DNA from: Balamuthia mandrillaris | Taxonomy: Eukaryota > Discosea > Longamoebia > Balamuthiidae | DNA length: 64,000 nucleotides | Assembly (NCBI GenBank): GCA_031835245.1 | Contig: JAVKOQ010000216.1 | Location: 24,279-88,278 of the forward strand | Reading direction: 5' to 3' | Part shown: positions 11,150-22,540 of the stretch, in pieces | Layout of the letters: the number at the start of each line of letters is the position of its first letter | Numbering within the stretch: the first letter of the stretch is position 1 | The notes under the pieces: generated by a model | The model's input: the letters and a program-made list of their open reading frames with translations, nothing else | The model's database searches: none | Told to the model about the DNA's origin: nothing | Program-made: the position numbers and the translations under genes

Positions 11150-12205
11150 ATGGAAAAGAAAGCGGCCACACAGAAGAAGAAGAGGCGAAGAAACGGGACC
11201 GCTGCCGGGGTTCCTTCTTCGAAGGAGGAAGTAGCACTGGCGGTAGCAGCACCAACAGCCAGCCAAACATCCACAACCGCTGTTGCTGATCAGCACCACA
11301 GCAAAGCGGAAGAAACGCAACAGAAGAGGAGGAAGAAAAAGAAGAACAAGAGGAAGAAAGCAAAGAGAGCAGAGAACGACGACGAAGAGGAAGAGAAGGC
11401 GAAGGCTATAGCGCTGCGGAAAGCAAAGGGGAGTGAGGAGAAAGAGGAAGAGGTGAGCGAAGAGGAAGAGGGGAGTGAAGAAGAAGAAGAAGACGAAAAT
11501 GTGAACTTGGAAGAGGAGGATGAGGACAAGTTATTAGCTGCTCTCTTTGCAAAGAAGAAAAAGAAGAACGCACCTGATGCGACAACAAGAGAAGCAAAAG
11601 AAGAAAGACAAGAGGAAGAGGAAGAAGGGGAGGAGGAACAGGACGGAGATGAGATCGACGCCATCTTTGCAATGGGAAAAAAGAAGCGAACAACAGCAAA
11701 AGCAACAGCAGAGACAAAAACAGCAACACCAAAAGAAAGTTGCAGCTCCTCAAGATGAAGGTTTGCGTTGGTTTCGTTGTTTGCTCTCTCGCTCTCGCTC
11801 CCTCTCTCTCCGCTCTCGCTCCCTCTGCTCTCTGCTCTCTCTGCTCTCTCTCTACGCTCTTCGCTCTCCTCTCCTGCATTTCTGCTTCTCTCTTCTCGTG
11901 ATTGCTTTCTTTTTCATCTTGTTTGCTCACGTTCCACTTTGCTGTTAGACTCTTGGTTCAACAGCAGAGGAAGCAAACAGCCAGGAAGAAAGTATGTGGA
12001 TGGACTACCCGTCTACTCCGAGGAGGAGCTGCGCATTGGCCGTGGTGGAGGTTTGTTTTTTGTTTCGCTCTCGCTCTCGCTCTCGCTCTCGCTTTCTTCT
12101 CTTTCAAGCTGACACCATTAATATCTGTCTCTTTGCTCTTTGGCTTCTTAAAAAAAACAAAAAGATACACCATTGTGTCCGTTCGATTGTCAATGTTGCT
12201 TCTAA
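11150..12205 (+). CDS. DUF1764-family protein
   Basis: Three exons (11150-11738, 11949-12050, 12165-12205) give 243 residues. The N-terminal 190 residues are Lys/Glu-rich low complexity. The recognisable part is the C-terminus: GLPVYSEEELRIGRGG joined across the last intron to DTPLCPFDCQCCF, the diagnostic end of the DUF1764 family of small eukaryotic proteins. The function of the family is unknown; the basic and acidic tracts suggest a nuclear or nucleolar place. The first donor (after 11738) was inferred from frame and is the weakest junction. The final exon is only 41 nt and easily missed. Confidence 0.78.
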
Positions 12206-12267
12206 AGCAGAAACAATGGAAGAACAAGCAGCAAGAAATAACCACACAAAAAATAATAACGTTCATT

Positions 12268-12990
12268 TCAACGCACATCCCCTTCTTCCTCCTCCACATC
12301 CACATCCACTCCTTCTTCTTCCTCCTCCTCCTCGTCCTCCTCATCGTCCACATCATCAATGAGCCGCCAGGACTTTTCTCCCACCATCCGCTGGCTCCGG
12401 TTGAGCCGCCAAAAGTTGAGGTTGGCCACGGTCAGGTAGCTGACCCACAAGAGCCAGGGCGTCATCACCGCGGCGGCCAGGGGCCTCGCCCTGTAAAACT
12501 CCCGCATGCACACCACCAGGTTCAGCCAGAGCAAGGCGCTGTCCGCCAGGGCCCAGCCGAGGCGATGCCAACGGAAGAAGAGCGGGTACCACGCCCAGCT
12601 GAGCAGCAGGTGCGTGGCATAGCAGCCCAAGGTGGTGAACAGGTTAAAGGGAGCGGCGCTGTGGTTCGGTGAAGGGAGCGGCAAAGAAGGGAGAGAAGTG
12701 GAGGAAGGAAGGGAGAGAAGAGGGAGCGCTGCCACGGAGAAGGAGGAGGAGGAGGAGCGGCCGGCAGCCCGCCAGACAAGGAAGGAGGCGTAGCCCAAGG
12801 AGCTGTAGAGGAGGGCCAGGGAGGGGGCGGTGGCCCAGCGAGGGGGGAAGGGCGTGTAGCGCGGTTTGTGGAGGCGACGGAACCAGTTCCGCACGCTCTT
12901 GCTGGTGAGGGTGAGGGAGAGCAGGCCGCCGAAGAGGGGGATGCCGATGGCGGTCGTCAACGCGAGGTACTCCTTCACACGTTCCTTCAT
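12268..12990 (-). CDS. TSPO/MBR (tryptophan-rich sensory) family membrane protein
   Basis: Single exon, 240 residues. Five hydrophobic helices with the TSPO pattern are seen: HKPRYTPFPPRW after helix 1, then LGYASFLVW, then HLLLSWAWYPLFFRWHRLGW, then ALLWLNLVV, then TPWLLWVSYLTVANLNFWRLN. TSPO proteins bind tetrapyrroles and sterols in mitochondrial or plastid outer membranes or bacterial membranes. Unlike typical members of about 160-180 residues, it has a Ser/Pro/Leu-rich insert after helix 2 (about residues 77-110) and a C-terminal tail of Asp/Glu-rich residues. It is intronless, unlike most neighbours. Confidence 0.88.
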   Translation of the reverse strand: MKERVKEYLALTTAIGIPLFGGLLSLTLTSKSVRNWFRRLHKPRYTPFPPRWATAPSLALLYSSLGYASFLVWRAAGRSSSSSFSVAALPLLSLPSSTSLPSLPLPSPNHSAAPFNLFTTLGCYATHLLLSWAWYPLFFRWHRLGWALADSALLWLNLVVCMREFYRARPLAAAVMTPWLLWVSYLTVANLNFWRLNRSQRMVGEKSWRLIDDVDDEEDEEEEEEEGVDVDVEEEEGDVR

Positions 12991-13150
12991 TATTGTTTAT
13001 ATTTATTTCTTTTTTCTATAATTTTTTAATTGCTTTTTTTTTGGGTTTTTTTATTGTTCGAAGAATTTGGCTAACCCTCATATTAGATCAGATCAATATT
13101 GCAATTCACCAACAGAATTTCAAAAAGAATTGACCACATAAGATTAATAC

Positions 13151-13162
13151 ATGACGACGTGG
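13151..13162 (+). promoter_or_regulatory. Candidate motif ATGACGACGTGR, copy 1
   Basis: First of four close copies found in leaders of this window, about 105 nt upstream of the start at 13265. Confidence 0.35.
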
Positions 13163-13248
13163 GAAAATGTGATCATATCCTATTGTTTGATCAAGATGGA
13201 TCTACCAATCGAGTTTCAGAAAAATTTATGACGACATAACCAGTATCA

Positions 13249-13260
13249 ATGACGACGTGA
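13249..13260 (+). promoter_or_regulatory. Candidate motif ATGACGACGTGA, copy 2
   Basis: Ends four nt before the ATG at 13265. A related element, atgacgacataa, lies at about 13228. Confidence 0.35.
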
Positions 13261-13264
13261 AGAA

Positions 13265-13862
13265 TTGTTCAAAAAAAAATTGATTGTAAAACCGATGGAG
13301 ACGGCTGCTCGGTCATGGCGCAAATCAAACGACGAAGAGGAGGAGGAGGAGGAGGAAAACAGTACAGAGGGTGAAGAGGAAGAGGAAGAGGACGAGGAAG
13401 GGAATGCCAACCAAGAGCCAACCTTCTCGCTGCCCACATTTTATCAACCTCTCTCGACGGCTTCCATGTACGCCCCGCCGCCCCTGCAAGCGCCCTACGA
13501 GAGCTTTGGTTTCGTGGAAGTTGGTGAGAGCCCTCTCAAAGATGGGGTTTACCATCTGAAACGTAGCGCCAGCACCGGTACGTTTTTGTTTTAAAGATCT
13601 CTTCTGCTGAGTGTTCTTCTCTTGTGTGTGTGTGTTTGATTTATTTATTTTTTAAAAAATAAACAAAGTGGACCTGAGCGCCGAAGGTATTCTCAACCAA
13701 CAACGCAACATGGAGCAACGTTTGGAGGAGCTCTGCACCGAATTGGCTCGGCTGAAGGAGCGTGTGGCGCTGTTGGAATTGCAAGAGGACCACCGCTGGC
13801 CGGTCAGGTATTCATTTTCTCCGTGTGGCCGTTCTGTCCTTTTGTTCTTGCTCTCTGTGTCA

Positions 13863-13893
<31 letters not shown>

Positions 13894-15644
13894 TCTCTCT
13901 CTCTCACTCTCTCTCTTTCTCTCTCTAATTCGCAGCTTCTCTTTTCCCTCTTCTCTGCTTCTCGTTCCCTCGTTCTCTTCTTTCTCGTTCATGCTCCTCT
14001 GCTTGCTCCGTGCTTCTCTTTTCCTATCTCTTCGTTCTCTCCGTTCTCTTCTCCGCTCGCTTCTTTGCTTTCTCAACTCATGTAAACAAAATGATCAGGT
14101 ATTCCAAACGCTTAGCGATGATTGCTAACGTGACTTTAGGAAGCTATCTCTTTTGGACACGATTCGTCAACTTTTTCAAGCAACGTCGCTCTTATATCCT
14201 TCAACTGCTTTCTGGAGCTGTGCGCCTCAATATCAACAGTTATTTACCGTTCTCATCATCATCACCATCATCCTCCGCTTCCTCTTCCTCCTCTTCTTCT
14301 GCTGCTTCTCTTCTATCTTCCAGAAAGAAACACAAGCGACCTCTTTTCGGTCGCAATCGACTGATCCACCTCCTTCTTCCTCTTATCTTTTCGTCCTCCT
14401 CCTCTTCACTTGCTCCCAACAAAAATGCTGAAAGCGAAAGAACGAGAGCAAAGAACATTTTTAACGCTCTTTTGGGACAAGCAGCTTTGTTCGCTCTCAA
14501 AGGTAGTTGGGCGTACTTCTTTGGAGCGTATCTTCTCACAAGACATACCATGTGGAAACGTTACATGGGTCTCTTGATGACCACACTTTGTTCGTTGTGG
14601 CTGCAATACCTCTATTTAAAGAGCCACTTTCTTGCTTCTTCCTCCACTTCTGCGTCTTCTCTTCCAACTTCGCTTCTCGCTCCTTCTTCTGCAACAACAC
14701 TTTCTTCATCTTCGTTGCCCTCTGCTTTCATACCCTCGCCTGATTCTTCGTTTGCTCCTTCTGTTTCTTCTTCTCCATCTTCTATTCCTTCTTCTCCTTC
14801 TGCTTTAATTCCCCCATCCTCATCTTCTCCTTCACTCTTATCACCAGAAACTTATTTGTGGGGTTCAACTTCTTCTTCAGTTTTCTTCAACCAGAAGAAG
14901 AAGTTTCAGCTTTGGGTGTTATCGTTGGCTGTATTATTAGCCAACTTGCTTTTCTTTTCCATGTCGTTGAAGCATCTCCTTGACGGCCCAAGAGGACTCA
15001 CTTCGAGCCACGATCCATTCTACTCGTCCAAGAAAGTTCCCACTTTGTTTGGTCTTCTTCGTCGAAGTCGTCAACAGCAACCCACTCCGTCTTCTAGTGC
15101 TTCGACGGCAACTCCTCCAATCGCTTCTGCTCCGCTTTCCTCTTCTATGGCCCCACTTTCACCTCTTCCTTCCTCATCCTCTCCTTCGTTGTCTGCTCGT
15201 CACCATCACCATCATAGACGCGCTAGAACCATTGGAAGCTCTTTCGTCTTTCCTCCTCCTTCCTCTCCTTCTCCTCTATCTATTGATAACAATACTCAAA
15301 GGTTCGGTAGTGCCATGCAAAGACCTCCTCTTCATCCTTTGTCCTTGGATACATCTTCAACCGCTCCAGCTTCTGCACCCCCTTCCTCTCATCTTACTCA
15401 TTCTCATTCTGCTCCGCAATTGTTTCACTACCCCTATTCTTCCTCTTCGCTTCCCTCTTCCAACACTTTGCTCTTTTCCTCCTCTTCTTCTACCTCCATT
15501 CGTCCCACAACTTATCTTCCTCCTCCTTCTCCTTCTTCCACTTCTTCGTCATCATCATCTTTTCTTTCTCCCTCCACCCATCGTTATTCCCGTTCTCACT
15601 CACAACAACACAAAGATAAAGACACGGAAGAAGAAGAACAATAA
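13265..15644 (+). CDS. Ser-rich multi-pass membrane protein of unknown family
   Basis: Three exons (13265-13577, 13669-13807, 14099-15644) give 665 residues; an in-frame ATG at 13295 is an equally good start. In order: an acidic N-terminus; a short segment with SFGFVEVGESP; a coiled coil from exon 2 (about residues 105-145, heptads of Leu and Glu); then hydrophobic segments LIHLLLPLIF, NALLGQAALFALKGSWAYFF, MGLLMTTLCSLWLQYLYL and LWVLSLAVLLANLLFFSMSL separated by long Ser/Pro linkers; and a cytosolic-looking Ser/Pro tail of about 250 residues with a His run. The family was not recognised. A peroxin-like arrangement crossed my mind but no motif supports it. Confidence 0.7.
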
Positions 15645-15675
15645 CAACAAAAAACAAATACTTCGTTTTTTACCT

Positions 15676-16438
15676 TTACTTCTTCTTTGGAACAGAAAAG
15701 ATGCCAACAAAGAAAACTTCAGAGCCATCATCCAGGTGGGAAGTGTCCAAAAGGCCGTTCACCATCAGCTGGCCAACAGCACCTGCGAACTTACCCTCCC
15801 CGCCAACAATGTGGTAGGCCCCGTGAAGGCTTTTCAGAGTGCCGCCTCCGCCAGGCAGGTCCATCGACTTGGCGGGTTCATCTTTGGGACTCCTTTGTGG
15901 TTTTTTTGTGTTGCTTAGAAGCGAAAGAGAGAAGAGAACGACGAAAGAGAAAAGGGACACGGCGGGCTCGACCGTCAGTCGTTCTTGCTTACCTATAGTG
16001 CAACACATGCGCGCCGTGCTCGCCAAAGGTGATGTTGCCGACCTCCGTGAAAGCGTTGTTGGGGAGGTTGTAGACCAGGGCGTGGACTACCACGCCAGCG
16101 CCCTTGCCCTGCGGGTGGACCGCGAAGGCGATGTCGTCGGTGGAGGGGGAGACGGTGGTGGTGATGCTCTGGGAGGGGGCCTTGGCCTCGCAGATCAGGT
16201 TGGCGCCGGCCACGGAGGTGGCGTTGCACTTGGAGACGAAGCGGAGGGCGAAGCGGCCGATGAGGGTGTCGTCGTCGACCGGGTTGTGACTCACCAAAAG
16301 GTCAAAGTTGTTGCTGTTGTTGTCGGCGACGAGAGGAGAGGAGGAGGCCAAAGCAAGAGGCGAGAGCGCAGCGCAAAGCAGCAGCGCCGAGATGAGGAAG
16401 ACAACGAGCGAGAGGGAAGAAGAAGAAGAAGAAGCCAT
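15676..16438 (-). CDS. Small secreted protein, possibly dirigent/allene-oxide-cyclase-like barrel
   Basis: Two exons (15993-16438 and 15676-15892) give 220 residues. A clear signal peptide is present: Ser-rich start, hydrophobic LVVFLISALLLCAAL, small residues before the cut. The mature part alternates hydrophobic beta-like strands: GRFALRFVSKC, GVVVHALVYN, NITFGEHGAHVLHY, then GGTLKSLHGAYHIVGG, GKFAGAVGQLMVNG, EVFFVGIFSVP. The late G-xx-GKFAGAxG pattern recalls the dirigent/allene oxide cyclase fold, but the resemblance is weak and no catalytic role is claimed. It ends in three Lys. Confidence 0.7.
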
Positions 16439-16679
16439 GCCTGTTGTTTGCAACGCGCAGGAGTTTTGGAAGGAAGAAATGAAAGAAGATAAGAAAATGC
16501 TACGAAGCGCACTATAACGAAAACTATCGATAATTGGTTACTTTAGTTGAAAAGTAACGCTAAAATTCAAATTTTTCCTGGAAATTTTTAAGATCGAATT
16601 AATGTCGACTCTCATTTTTGATTTTTGATTGGTCAGATTTTTTCAGTGATGATTTTCGGACAAATTTCCATACTCTTCC

Positions 16680-16691
16680 ATGACGACGTGA
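16680..16691 (+). promoter_or_regulatory. Candidate motif ATGACGACGTGA, copy 3
   Basis: Identical to copy 2, 85-96 nt upstream of the start codon of the ligase-PARP gene. Confidence 0.35.
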
Positions 16692-16775
16692 CAAATATGC
16701 ATGCATTTATTTTTGGAACGAAAATCTCTTCAAGCAAAAAGCGTTACAAGAGGAAGGAAGACAAGAGCCCACAAA

Positions 16776-19528
16776 ATGTCGTCCTTCTCGCCAGAGTTCG
16801 TTGCATGGCCTTCCATAGGTGCCTTGAACACCGTCATACGCGCTCGTGCCAAAGCGTCCTCATCTTCCTCTGAGTCTTCCAGCGGTCGCCCTCGTGAAGA
16901 GGACGAGGAAGACTGGGCCTCCGCTTGGCAAAGCCGCCTCACCGGAGCGAGCTTCAACTATCGCGCCAAGATTAAACTTCATGGAAGCAATGCCGCTGTT
17001 ACTCTGTTTTCCGGCGGCTTTCGTGTGCAGAGTCGAAACAGGTTCTTGCTTCTTGTTCTTGTGCTTCTCCTTGTTGTTGTTCTTGTTGTTCTTGTTGTTC
17101 TTCTTGTTCTTCTTCTTCTTCTTCTTATGATTATTTTTTTGTTTTACGTATACAAAAGATTTATCGACGACGAGAACAAAGGCATGAGCGGGTGGGTCAA
17201 AAGACATGCCGACTACTGGAGCGGTCAGTGGGACCGAATGCGAAGCTCCCTGTTGCATTGCTCGGATAGGACCTTTTCGGAGGCCGCTTGTTGCACCGTA
17301 TTTGGAGAGTGGTGTGGCCCTGGAGTTCAAAAAGGGGTTAGTTTTGCGTCTTTTTGTTTTTGTTTTTGTGTCTTCTTTTTCTTTTTCTTTTTCTTTTTCT
17401 TTTCTTTTCTTTTCTTTTCTTTTCTTTTCTTTCATTTATTTCTTTTGTTGTTGCTGAACAACAACCAACAACAGAGTGTTGTGGCAGTGGAACAAATCCC
17501 TGAGCACATTTTCGCTGTGTTTGCCATTCTCGTTGGGGATGTCCTCCTCGTCGAGCCTCAACAAATCTCCACCCTTCTGTCTTCCTCTTCTTCCTCTTCT
17601 TCTACCCCTTCCTATCCTCCCAATCTTCACGTCCTTCCTTGGCTTTCCTATGATCCCCTCCTTCTCTCCTTTTCTTCTTCTTCCTCTTCCTCTGCTCCTT
17701 TTGCAGAAGCTATAACGAGAATGAACTCTATAGTAGAGGCTATAGAAGAGGAGGATCCCTTTATATCTCAAGTCTTCAACATCAAAGGACCTGGAGAAGG
17801 CGCCGTGTGGTATCCATTGTTGGAGCAAGAGTGGTCATGGTACTGGCAAAACGCTTTGCCTCGTTCTCTCTTTGGAGCTCTTTCCTTCAAAACAAAAGGC
17901 ACCTTACATCAAATGACTAAATCTTCGTTGAAGAGACATCAAACAACAAAAGAAAGAAAGACAACATCACCAGTAAAATGGCAAACGGAACTCGTGAGCA
18001 ACGAAGAGGAGTTGGTGGAAATGTTTGTCACTTCTGCTCGTTTACTTCAAGCTTTCAACGAAGTCATTCAAGAAGAAAACGAAGAGCTCGATAACGAGGA
18101 AGTGAAACGGAGAATGACGGAATGGTTAGTGAAGGACATCAAGAAAGAGAGTGTGGCAGAAAGAGAGTTGGCTCGTTCAACACTGGGATGTTCCGTCGAC
18201 AATTGGACTAAAGTCTCATCCCTCATTCATCAGCGCGTTCAAAGTTGGTCTTCATCTTCCTCTTCTCAGCATCTGTTTCAGCAACAACAAAGAACGACGA
18301 GCAAAACAGAAGAGAAAATCAGAAGCAACGGAAACGGAGGCAACAAAAGTTTGTTTCGAGGGCTCTGTTTCTGTTTTTCGGATGCTGTTTCGTTTGGAGA
18401 CAAGTCTAAATGGACCAAACTCATCAAAGAGAACGGAGGAAACACGAGTTACTTTCTGTCATTCAAGAATTGTCAGTATCTCATAGCGACCGAAGAGGAA
18501 GTCAGGAACGTTATACATCCGCAAAAACAGGAAAGACAACAACATAAAAGAGGTAAAGTTTGGGATGCTCTCCAGTATCTTCAACAACAAAATGGAGAAG
18601 GTGGAAATCTTCGAGCTTCGTTGTCTTCCTCTGCTTCTTCATCATCCCAAAAATTCATGATAGTGGATACCAAGTTTGTGGAGAAGAGCGTGGAGAGTGG
18701 AAAGCTGGAAGAGTTTGAGCATGACTTGTTGCGACGGTTGAAAAAGGAGGAAGGAGACATCACTTCGCGAGAGATTGAGCAGGTTCGTTGCGTGCTCTGG
18801 CTTCTTTTTCTGCTTATTTGCTTACCCTTTGTTTGTGTTCTTTCTTTATCTCGTAACGCAAACACAGAAACTTAGTGACAGAGAAGCCATCAAAAGTTCG
18901 TTTTCCATTCTTCTTGTTCCTGTGCCTTTTTCTTTTCTTCGTTCTGCTCACAATGAACCACATGTAACACAACACAGATCTTCCGAAAGCGTTGGTTTGG
19001 TCTTATGGAAAGTCATCCGACGGACCAAAGTTTCCCGAGCACAACTATGAGGTTGTTAAAATGGACGTGCTTCAATGCATGGACTTTAAAGCCAACAATA
19101 ACAAGTTTTACGTGATGGAACTGCACGCTTCCAATGACTATAACATGTACTCTTCTAATGACGGAGACGAAGGGTATGACATCCATTCTTTAGTTTCATT
19201 ATTTTTCTTCTCCCTCCCTCTCTCTTTCTCTCTCTCTCTCTCTCTCGTTCTTCTCTAACCGAAACAAATACAGAACGTACTTTATGTATAGAATATTCAC
19301 TCATCACGGTCGAACGGACGAGCTTGAAACGAAAAAGAACTGTGCTCAACGGGAGTGTCGCTATTTGCGTACCCTGAACGAAGCTGAAGTCTTGTATGAC
19401 TTTGTGTTGGCCACCAAGCTTGCCAGTGATAAAGGATACAAGAAAGTGGACCTGGTTTCCGTTTCGCCGAATATAGTCTCTCCTAAGGTTTCGTTCGTTC
19501 TTCGTTGTCGTTTCTCAGTCTCTCTCTC

Positions 19529-19586
<58 letters not shown>

Positions 19587-21150
19587 TTCCGCCTATTACT
19601 TGCTTAACTGTAATATAACAAACGAACAAACAGCTACAAAAAGAAAAACTGCAAAAAGAAGAAGATGTCAACTCCTTCTCCTCTCAACAACGTCAACAAC
19701 AGCCAACAAGCACTCTTCCAAAACCCGTTCAACAACTGGTTCAACTGTTGTACAAAGAGGCTAGCGAGTCCGTAACGAGAACGGTCATCGCACGCATAAC
19801 AACTGACGGCATTGAAACGCCGCTTGGCATTTTATCTCTCACCCAGATACAACGAGGAGAGGATGTTCTTCTAGAATTATCGCATTTGGCGATGCAACCA
19901 GAGTCATCGGTATATACTTTATGTTTCTCTCTTTTGTTCATCCTATGTTTTAATGTTCTATGTTCAGGAGAGAGACGAACATGTGGAAAAGCTCTCACAA
20001 GAGTTTTATTCGATGATCCCCCATCGCTTGGGCACTAACAAGGCGGAGATACGAAGGGCGATTCTGTCCTCTCCCCAACTCATCGAGGAGAAGCAAAACT
20101 TGCTTCAGTTGATGCGAGATATTATTTCTGTACGTTTTTTTCTGCTTTTCCTTTTCTTTTTGCTGTTCCTATTCTTTTACTCTAACTTGTTTTTTTGGTT
20201 TAAAAGGTGAGCAATGCTCGCTCAAGGGCAAAGAACATGGCAGAGATAGACAAAATGTACAACGCACTCGAATGCGACATTCAGCCTCTCAAACAAGACT
20301 CACCTCAATATAGATCCATTTCGGAGCATTTCTTGAATAGACCTTCATCCCCTTCAACAACAGCAACAACACCACAACTTCGCATCGAAGGAATATATGC
20401 TCTCAAGCAACAAACAAGCGGTTCTTCTTCCACGTCATCTTTTCTTCGTTCGTCTGCTTCATCATCTTCCTCATTTGGTTCAAATCTGTTGTCCTCTTTT
20501 TGGGATGAAGGCGGAGAATCAGAGGATAGGGGACGACAAAGTGAGGAGCGGTTGTTGTTCCATGGTTCTCGACTAAGCAATTATGTTGGTTAGTTCCTCT
20601 CTTCCTTTAGTTTCATTTTGTTTGGTCTTTCTTCCCTAAATTGTTTTCTTTCGACACTCCAATAGGGCTTTTATCAAGAGGCATTCTTCTTCCCAAAGTC
20701 ATAGTCTCGCAGGGTATCACCTCCCGCACTGACTTTGGCTTTTTAGGCGCTGGCATCTACTTCTCCGACAACAGTTATGCCAGTCTCAAATACACCACTC
20801 CTCTCCCTCCTGCTACCTCTTCTTCCTCCACACAATTCAATCATAGCAACAAGAAGAACAGTTCGAATAAGCACAAGAACAAGAACAAGAACAACAACGT
20901 CAACAACAAAGAGAAGGAGGAAGGGTTGCGACTGATGCTGTTGGTGAACGTGAAGCTGGGCAGAATGAAGGACTTTGTGAAGATAACGCCTCACCTGGTG
21001 GAACCTCCTGCGGGCTACGATTCCTGTCATGGAGTGAAGCACGGCAGCGGCGATCCTCCCGTGGAGAGCGACTTTAAGGAGGACGAGTACGTCGTCTACG
21101 ACGCCGCTCGCCAAAAACTGGCCTATTTAGTTGCTTTCTCTTTGTTATAA
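16776..21150 (+). CDS. Rnl2-type RNA ligase-BRCT-WGR-PARP fusion protein
   Basis: Ten exons (16776-17041, 17159-17336, 17475-18782, 18868-18895, 18978-19173, 19274-19487, 19634-19909, 19968-20129, 20207-20588, 20666-21150) give 1,164 residues with phases matching at each junction. Domains: RNA ligase (about 1-330) with motif I KLHGSN (nucleophile Lys67), motif III-like VFGEWCGPGVQKG, motif IV-like GEGAVWYP (about 258) and motif V-like SFKTKG (about 286); BRCT (about 441-560, ending in FMIVDTKFVEKSVESGKLEE); WGR (about 595-725, with HGR for WGR); PARP regulatory helices (about 731-876, TPLGILSLTQIQRG); and PARP catalytic domain with His995 in LLFHGSR, Tyr1035 in GAGIYFSD and Glu1144 in DEYVVYD. 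The H-Y-E triad predicts poly- rather than mono-ADP-ribosylation. No zinc fingers are present, so break binding would rest on WGR, BRCT and the ligase. A nuclear repair role is inferred. An in-frame ATG at 16701 is an alternative start. Confidence 0.88.
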
Positions 21151-21257
21151 AACAACAAAAAATAAAATAAAAATAAAATAAAAGTTAAAGAATGCGAGGA
21201 ATGAAGAGTATGGAAAATATAACATTCCTTGAATTCTTAACACGGATTTCTGTTTCC

Positions 21258-21269
21258 ATGTCGTCACGA
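21258..21269 (-). promoter_or_regulatory. Candidate motif, inverted copy 4
   Basis: The reverse complement reads CGTGACGACATG, a close match to copies 1-3, about 20 nt before the F-box gene start at 21290. Confidence 0.3.
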
Positions 21270-21289
21270 ACAATTTGGACAACAAGAAG

Positions 21290-22497
21290 ATGAGAGCCGA
21301 ACTGCCTAACGAAACGCTGGAGCTGATCTTTAGCTTTTTGGTTTCCTCTTCGTCCTCCTCAACCGCCTCTTCTTCCTGTAGGGCCTTGTGTGCTGCAGAT
21401 CAGACTTGTCGCCAATGGCACCAGGTCTTATCCCACGGGAATTGCCTTGCTTGGCGGCTACTCTTCCAAACGTGCTCCCGTCTTTTGCATGACCCTCTTC
21501 GCTACTTTGTTATGAAACGTTCGTTCGTCTTTCTTATCGTATTTTATCGTCTTTCTTTTTTCTTTTTTTTTCTTTCTTTTCCTCTTTTTCTTTTTTTCTT
21601 TTTTTCTTTTTCTTCTTTTTTTTTTCATTTTCTTTTTTTTCATTTTTTCTTTTTCTTCTTTTTTTTCTTTTTCTTTTTTTTTCTTTTTTCTCTTTTTGTT
21701 TTCATTTCTTTTCTTTTTTTCTTTTTTCTTTTTTTCTTTTTTTCTTTTTTTCTTTTTTTCTTTTTTTTTGTTTTTTGTTTTTTTCTTTTTTCTTTTTTTC
21801 TTTTTTCTTTTCTTTTTTTTTCAATTTCTTTTTTTTCTTTTTTTCTTTTTTTCTTTTTCTCTTTTTTTTTCCATTTCTTTTCTTTGTATTTTATACTCTC
21901 CTATAAACAAATAGAACCAGCTGCACCACAGTTTGCGAAAGAGGACACAAGCGACAAGGAAAAGTGCGCCGCGCTGCTCTCGCTTCCCTACTTTCGAGCT
22001 CCCATTTGTCGCAGCAAAGCCGATGTGGAGGGACACAGGGAGACGGCTGCCTCTTCTCTCGTTCGCCTTTCCGGTGTTTATTCGGTGGACAGAGTTTCTT
22101 CTGGAAAACGCTTACAGGTTTGCTTCTTATCCTTGTTCTTGTTCTTCTTTGTGCTTGTGCTTGTTCTTCTTGTTCTTGTTCTTCTTGTTCTTCTTCTCCG
22201 GCTGTTTCTTCTTCTCCTTCTTTTTGTTATTGTTCTTCATCTTCTTCTTCTTCTTCTTAGGTTGTTGCTGTTTCTTTTCCTTTCTCATCATTTACAAAAG
22301 GGCGTGTGGATACGTTTGGAAGAGGATGGCTATAACGTTTGTCGCAGCTATCGCCCAGTGGCTGAAGAGTTTGGCTTTGTGGACAAACGGGTGGTAGTGC
22401 GTTGTAGTGTAGGTTGGCCCTCTCGTCACGTTCAGTCTCTCAGCTGCCTCCACGCCCAAGATATACATTCCATTGAACTTGCCGAGGTATTCTTTCT

Positions 22498-22540
<43 letters not shown>

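Noticed and set aside
16776-21150. Reading the ligase-PARP region as two adjacent genes
   Set aside because: No stop, poly(A) region or start codon is needed at the junction, phases match, and BRCT next to WGR is a normal PARP arrangement. RNA proof is still lacking.
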